The translations under genes and the position numbers were made by a program. Below are positions 60,566 through 64,000 of a DNA stretch of 64,000 nt, in pieces. The stretch covers positions 1,364,001 through 1,428,000 of the forward strand of contig NZ_JACHLN010000002.1 in assembly GCF_014204495.1 (NCBI RefSeq), in the 5' to 3' direction. A model generated the notes under the pieces. That model worked only from the letters and a program-made list of their open reading frames with translations, was not told where the DNA came from and did no database searches. How positions within the stretch are numbered: the first letter of the stretch is position 1; each line of letters begins with the position of its first letter. This DNA comes from Sphingomonas kyeonggiensis (GTDB taxonomy: Bacteria; Pseudomonadota; Alphaproteobacteria; Sphingomonadales; Sphingomonadaceae).

Positions 60566-61672
60566 TCAATACCCGGAATGGGCGATGAGGGCAGCGCGGC
60601 GCGCCGCCTTGAGATCCGCCTCGACCATTTCCGCGCAGAGATCGCGGGTCGAAATCTCGGGCAACCAGCCGAGGTCATCCTTCGCCAGGGCCGGATCGCC
60701 GAGCAGGGTCTCGACTTCGGCCGGACGGAAATACTTCGGATCGACGCGCACGATCACGTCGCCCGGCTTCACCGCCGGCGCATTGTCGCCGCTGACCGCC
60801 TCGACGATGCCGCGCTCCTCGACGCCCTCGCCCTCGAAGCGCAGCGTGATCCCGAGGCCCTCGGCGCTCCAGGTCAGGAACTCGCGGACGCTGAACTGCA
60901 CGCCGGTCGCGATCACATAGTCCTTGGGGGTTTCCTGCTGCAGCATGAGCCACTGCATCCGCACATAGTCGCGCGCATGCCCCCAGTCGCGCTTCGCATC
61001 GAGATTGCCGAGATACAGGCAATTCTCGAGCCCCTGCGCGATGTTGCACAGGCCGCGGGTGATCTTGCGGGTGACGAAGGTCTCGCCGCGGCGCGGGCTC
61101 TCGTGATTGAACAGGATACCGTTGCAGGCATACATCCCATAGGCCTCACGATAATTCACCGTGATCCAATAGGCGTAGAGCTTCGCCACCGCATAGGGGC
61201 TGCGCGGATAGAAGGGCGTCTTCTCGGTCTGCGGCACCGTCTGCACCAGGCCGTAAAGCTCGCTGCTCGATGCCTGGTAGAAGCGCGTGCGCTCCTGGAG
61301 CCCGAGCAGGCGGATCGCCTCGAGCACGCGCAGGGCGCCCACGCCGGTGACGTCAGCGGTATATTCGGGCAGCTCGAACGAAACCGCGACATGGCTCTGC
61401 GCGCCGAGATTATAGACCTCGTCCGGCTGGATCTGCTGCATCAGCCGAATGAGGTTCGTGGAGTCCGCCAGATCGCCATAGTGGAGATGCAGGTTCACAT
61501 CCTGGGCGTGCGGGTCCTGGAAGATATGGTCGATGCGCCCGGTGTTGAACGAGCTGGACCGGCGCTTGATGCCGTGGACGACATAGCCCTTCTGCAGCAG
61601 AAACTCGGCAAGATAGGACCCGTCCTGCCCCGTGATTCCGGTGATCAGCGCAACCTTTTGACCAGAACTCAT
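60566..61672 (-). CDS. gmd: GDP-mannose 4,6-dehydratase
   Basis: A 368-residue SDR enzyme. N-terminal [21 protein letters not shown] for the catalytic Ser/Glu, YAVAK for Tyr-x3-Lys, and the Gmd-specific [17 protein letters not shown] and DWGHARDYV. It converts GDP-mannose to GDP-4-keto-6-deoxymannose, the branch-point for fucose, colitose and rhamnose sugars. The 85-bp leader has a GAGCC-CGAA-GGCTC hairpin (61683-61696) close to the start. Genes for GDP-mannose (manB/manC) are not in the window. Confidence 0.96.
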   Translation of the reverse strand: MSSGQKVALITGITGQDGSYLAEFLLQKGYVVHGIKRRSSSFNTGRIDHIFQDPHAQDVNLHLHYGDLADSTNLIRLMQQIQPDEVYNLGAQSHVAVSFELPEYTADVTGVGALRVLEAIRLLGLQERTRFYQASSSELYGLVQTVPQTEKTPFYPRSPYAVAKLYAYWITVNYREAYGMYACNGILFNHESPRRGETFVTRKITRGLCNIAQGLENCLYLGNLDAKRDWGHARDYVRMQWLMLQQETPKDYVIATGVQFSVREFLTWSAEGLGITLRFEGEGVEERGIVEAVSGDNAPAVKPGDVIVRVDPKYFRPAEVETLLGDPALAKDDLGWLPEISTRDLCAEMVEADLKAARRAALIAHSGY

Positions 61673-61757
61673 AGATCTTACCGAGCCCGAAGGCTCTCTC
61701 CGCTAGAAACGTTTGGGAAACCGCCGTCCGAAAAAGCCGCGGGAAATCAGGAGCAGC

Positions 61758-63014
61758 CTAACGAGGAGCGACGCGCGTCAGATCGATCTTCACTACGTCG
61801 AAAGTCACCCCTTGCCGGTCTTCGCCCCCGCTCACATCAAGCTCCAGAAACTGGTGCGGGCACCCTTCGTCGATCAGGATCGAATCGTCAATCTCCTCGG
61901 ATCGCGCTCCGTCGACCGGACGGCCCTGCCAAACGATCCGGCTGCCTTCGCCGATTCCGCAGCGTAAAATCCAATTGGCCCGAGCCCGCGCGGGCAAGGC
62001 GATGTTGTCGTACTTGGCCTGGAAGCGATACCGCCCCGGCGCGAGGAACAGCAGCTTGCTCGCCGCCGTGCCGCCATGGCCGGGATTGGCATAGGCACTG
62101 AATCCGGTCTGGCCATTGGCGGCACTGGAGAATTCCGCTCCGGCATCGGGGTCGCTGACCAAACGCCATCCCAGCGCGCCGAACTTCCTGCTTGCGTCGC
62201 GCTCGCCGATCGCGGCGCTGCGCAAAACGGTGAGATCGGCATAGGGCAACGAGCGATAGAAGCGCTCAAGCTCGTCGAAAGCCGCGGCACCGGCCAATTT
62301 GTCGACCAGCTGGATCTCGATGATGCGGTAGACGGAATCGCGCGGAAGCGGCCCATCCTCGAGGATCATCGCCGACAGCACGCGGGGATCCTGGTCCGGC
62401 GCCGCGACGCGCGTGATCAGGAACGGCACGAGCCACGGAGCACCAGCCTTCACATAAGGCTTCATCGCCTTGCGGATTTCCGGATCCGACAAGGCATTGC
62501 CAAGCGCAGGCAGCAGCAGGTCGCGCGCACCCTCGCTGGAACGCAGCGCGAGATCATATTGCACGAGGACCTGGGGCAGCTGGTTATGCGCGGCGTGATA
62601 TTCGATCAGCCAGAGCTGGGCGAGGCGCGTACGCTGGCCCACGCGCTGTGCGAGATTGATCAGGCGAGCGGCGCCGGCCTGGTCCCCGCGGAGATCCTTG
62701 GCGACACCCAGCGCGGCGATCGCGCTGGGATTGAGCGCCTGCGCCCGGATCGAGCGGAGCGCCAGGTCGCTCACCCGCCCCGCCGAGGCGGGATCCGGCG
62801 TCGTCAGTACGCGCTGCGCCATGCCGGCGAGCGCGCCGCTGTCATTCGGCGCGAAACGCAATGCCGCGGCCGGATCGTTCCCGCGATAGACGGAGCCCAT
62901 CGCGGCGGCGAAGCTCGCATAGCCGATTCCGGCTGCCAGGATCCCAAGTGCAATGCCCCGGCCCACTCTGGCCCTGTCGGAAAAGGCATCACGAAGGGAT
63001 CCCCGACGGCTCAT
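61758..63014 (-). CDS. Membrane-anchored protein of unknown function (TPR-like), coupled to the Wzc-like gene
   Basis: A 418-residue protein. One hydrophobic helix near residues 18-38 (RGIALGILAAGIGYASFAAAMG) is followed by Ala-rich helical repeats over about 45-230, similar in feel to tetratricopeptide repeats (SAIAALGVAKDLRGDQAGAARLI). The C-terminal 170 residues are more beta-like. Its ATG overlaps the stop of the Wzc-like gene by 4 bp, so it is translationally coupled and probably belongs to the EPS export machine. I do not recognise a named family. Confidence 0.7.
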   Translation of the reverse strand: MSRRGSLRDAFSDRARVGRGIALGILAAGIGYASFAAAMGSVYRGNDPAAALRFAPNDSGALAGMAQRVLTTPDPASAGRVSDLALRSIRAQALNPSAIAALGVAKDLRGDQAGAARLINLAQRVGQRTRLAQLWLIEYHAAHNQLPQVLVQYDLALRSSEGARDLLLPALGNALSDPEIRKAMKPYVKAGAPWLVPFLITRVAAPDQDPRVLSAMILEDGPLPRDSVYRIIEIQLVDKLAGAAAFDELERFYRSLPYADLTVLRSAAIGERDASRKFGALGWRLVSDPDAGAEFSSAANGQTGFSAYANPGHGGTAASKLLFLAPGRYRFQAKYDNIALPARARANWILRCGIGEGSRIVWQGRPVDGARSEEIDDSILIDEGCPHQFLELDVSGGEDRQGVTFDVVKIDLTRVAPR

Positions 63015-64000
63015 CGCGCGTCGCCGCCCTCTTCGTTTCCGTAGCCATAGCCATAGCCGTATCCATAGCCATAGCCCGCCTGGCGGCGCTTGAGCTTGGT
63101 CAGCACCACGCCGAAGATGTGCGCGTGGACATCCTGGAGACGGCTGAGCGACGACTTCACGCCGCGCACCGCCACGCCCTCGGCCTCGACCACGAACACG
63201 CTGCCCTCAACCGAGCGCGACAGCAGCGGCGCGTCGGCCAGACCGAGGATCGGCGGGGAGTCGACGACGACATGGTCGAACTCTTCGAGCAGCTGGCGGA
63301 CCAGAAGGCCCATGCGGTCGCTGCTCAGCAGCTCGGCGGCGCTCGGCGGGATCGGGCCCGACGACATGATCGACACGCCACGCAGCGGCGTCTCGACGAT
63401 GAACGAACGCCAATCATTCTCGCCGGCCAGGAAGTTGCTCAAACCGCGCTCGTTCTTGACCCCGAACAGGCCGTGGACGGACGGACGGCGCATGTCGGCA
63501 TCGACGAGGATGACCTTCTTCGAGGTGCGCCCCAGCACGGTAGCGAGCGCGAACGCAGTCGTGCTCTTGCCTTCCGCAGGCCGGGTACTGGTGACCATGA
63601 GCGATCGCGGCACACCGTGATCGGTCGAGAAGGACAGGTTGGAGCGAATACTGAGATAGGCTTCGGAAAGCTCGGACTTCGCATCGGCCAGCGCCTTCGA
63701 CGCGTCCTCTCCCTCCACGTCGGGCACGCTGCCCAGCAAGGGAACCTGCAGGACCCGGTTGACCTGGCTCGGCTCGCGCAATCCCTCGTCGATCTGATCG
63801 AGTGCGATCGTCGCAATGCCCGCAAAGGCAAGGCCGCCCAGCATCGCCAAAGCGAGATTGAGGAACAGGCGGGGCGAGGAAGGCTTCGCCGGCACCTTCG
63901 CGGTATCGACGATCGCGATGTTGCTCGGGGTCACCCCGGCGACGCCGATCTCCTTGTAGCGCTGCAGCAGCGCATCATAGAGCTGGCGATTGGTGTCGGC
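63011..64000 (-). CDS. Wzc-type tyrosine autokinase (C-terminal part of PCP-2a protein), 5' end outside the window
   Basis: The frame is open to the last base of the window (64000), so the gene's N-terminal part is missing. Visible: the end of the periplasmic coiled coil (QLYDALLQRYKEIGV), the second transmembrane helix (LFLNLALAMLGGLAFAGIA), then a BY-kinase domain. Walker A is AEGKSTTA, Walker A' ILVDADMRRPS and Walker B VVVDSPP. The C-terminus is a Tyr cluster GYGYGYGYGYGYG of six Tyr spaced by Gly, the site of autophosphorylation in Wzc-like kinases. These regulate polymer length and export in Wzx/Wzy systems. Confidence 0.92.
   Translation of the reverse strand, partial: ADTNRQLYDALLQRYKEIGVAGVTPSNIAIVDTAKVPAKPSSPRLFLNLALAMLGGLAFAGIATIALDQIDEGLREPSQVNRVLQVPLLGSVPDVEGEDASKALADAKSELSEAYLSIRSNLSFSTDHGVPRSLMVTSTRPAEGKSTTAFALATVLGRTSKKVILVDADMRRPSVHGLFGVKNERGLSNFLAGENDWRSFIVETPLRGVSIMSSGPIPPSAAELLSSDRMGLLVRQLLEEFDHVVVDSPPILGLADAPLLSRSVEGSVFVVEAEGVAVRGVKSSLSRLQDVHAHIFGVVLTKLKRRQAGYGYGYGYGYGYGNEEGGDAR

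Noticed and set aside
1..64000. tRNA, rRNA, tmRNA, CRISPR array, insertion sequence or integrase
   Set aside because: I saw no cloverleaf-like cluster, no regular spacer repeats and no transposase or integrase motif in any large open frame.

Overview
The window is a GC-rich chromosomal segment of an alphaproteobacterium, most likely a sphingomonad (Sphingomonadaceae). The evidence is the order rpmH-rnpA-yidD-yidC-engB, the linked block dnaA / rpsT / mutM-ubiE-ubiB / coaBC / dut, the mltA-Tim44 / secB arrangement, CcrM-type GANTC sites before dnaA, and many copies of a REP-like palindrome in short intergenic gaps. I see no tRNA, rRNA, CRISPR, insertion sequence or prophage block. Species identification is not possible from the sequence alone.

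Layout. 1-7.6 kb: tail of a membrane glycosyltransferase-like gene, a ComM-type ATPase, a GH18 lipoprotein, then the rpmH-rnpA-yidD-yidC-engB operon for ribosome, RNase P and membrane-protein insertion. 7.6-17.5 kb: accessory and housekeeping genes: a HGSNAT-like membrane acyltransferase, a chemoreceptor, an MFS transporter with its MarR regulator and a palindromic operator array, a secreted S9 peptidase, a GST, a GH19 lysozyme-like enzyme, a cupin and dapE. Two inverted copies of an otherwise unexplained element of about 211 bp lie at 7.6 and 17.5 kb. 17.9-27.6 kb: a GGDEF/EAL protein, Smr, MltA, Tim44-like, SecB, MurJ, TrpS and two secreted proteins. 27.7-38 kb: dnaA, rpsT, mutM, ubiE, ubiB, coaBC, dut and a MoeB/ThiF-like enzyme, mostly in overlapping reading frames.

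38-64 kb is an exopolysaccharide (EPS) region that runs off the right edge. Its first half holds nucleotide-sugar genes (UDP-uronate 4-epimerase, a WbpA-type dehydrogenase, galU, wecB, wecC), a small membrane protein, a phosphatase, a polyprenyl-phosphate sugar transferase that would start the repeat unit, and two methyltransferases. Its second half is a tightly packed minus-strand cluster: a Wzc-type tyrosine autokinase, an unknown membrane-anchored protein, gmd, a GDP-fucose-synthase-like epimerase/reductase, a ColD-type 3-dehydratase, fucosyltransferases of families GT11 and GT10, a GT2 enzyme, an EpsG/Wzy-like polymerase, a GT4 enzyme, a Wzx/MurJ-like flippase and two more glycosyltransferases. 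Together they describe a Wzx/Wzy pathway. The ColD-type enzyme has His where PLP aminotransferases carry Lys, so the sugar made may be a 3,6-dideoxyhexose such as colitose rather than, or as well as, L-fucose.
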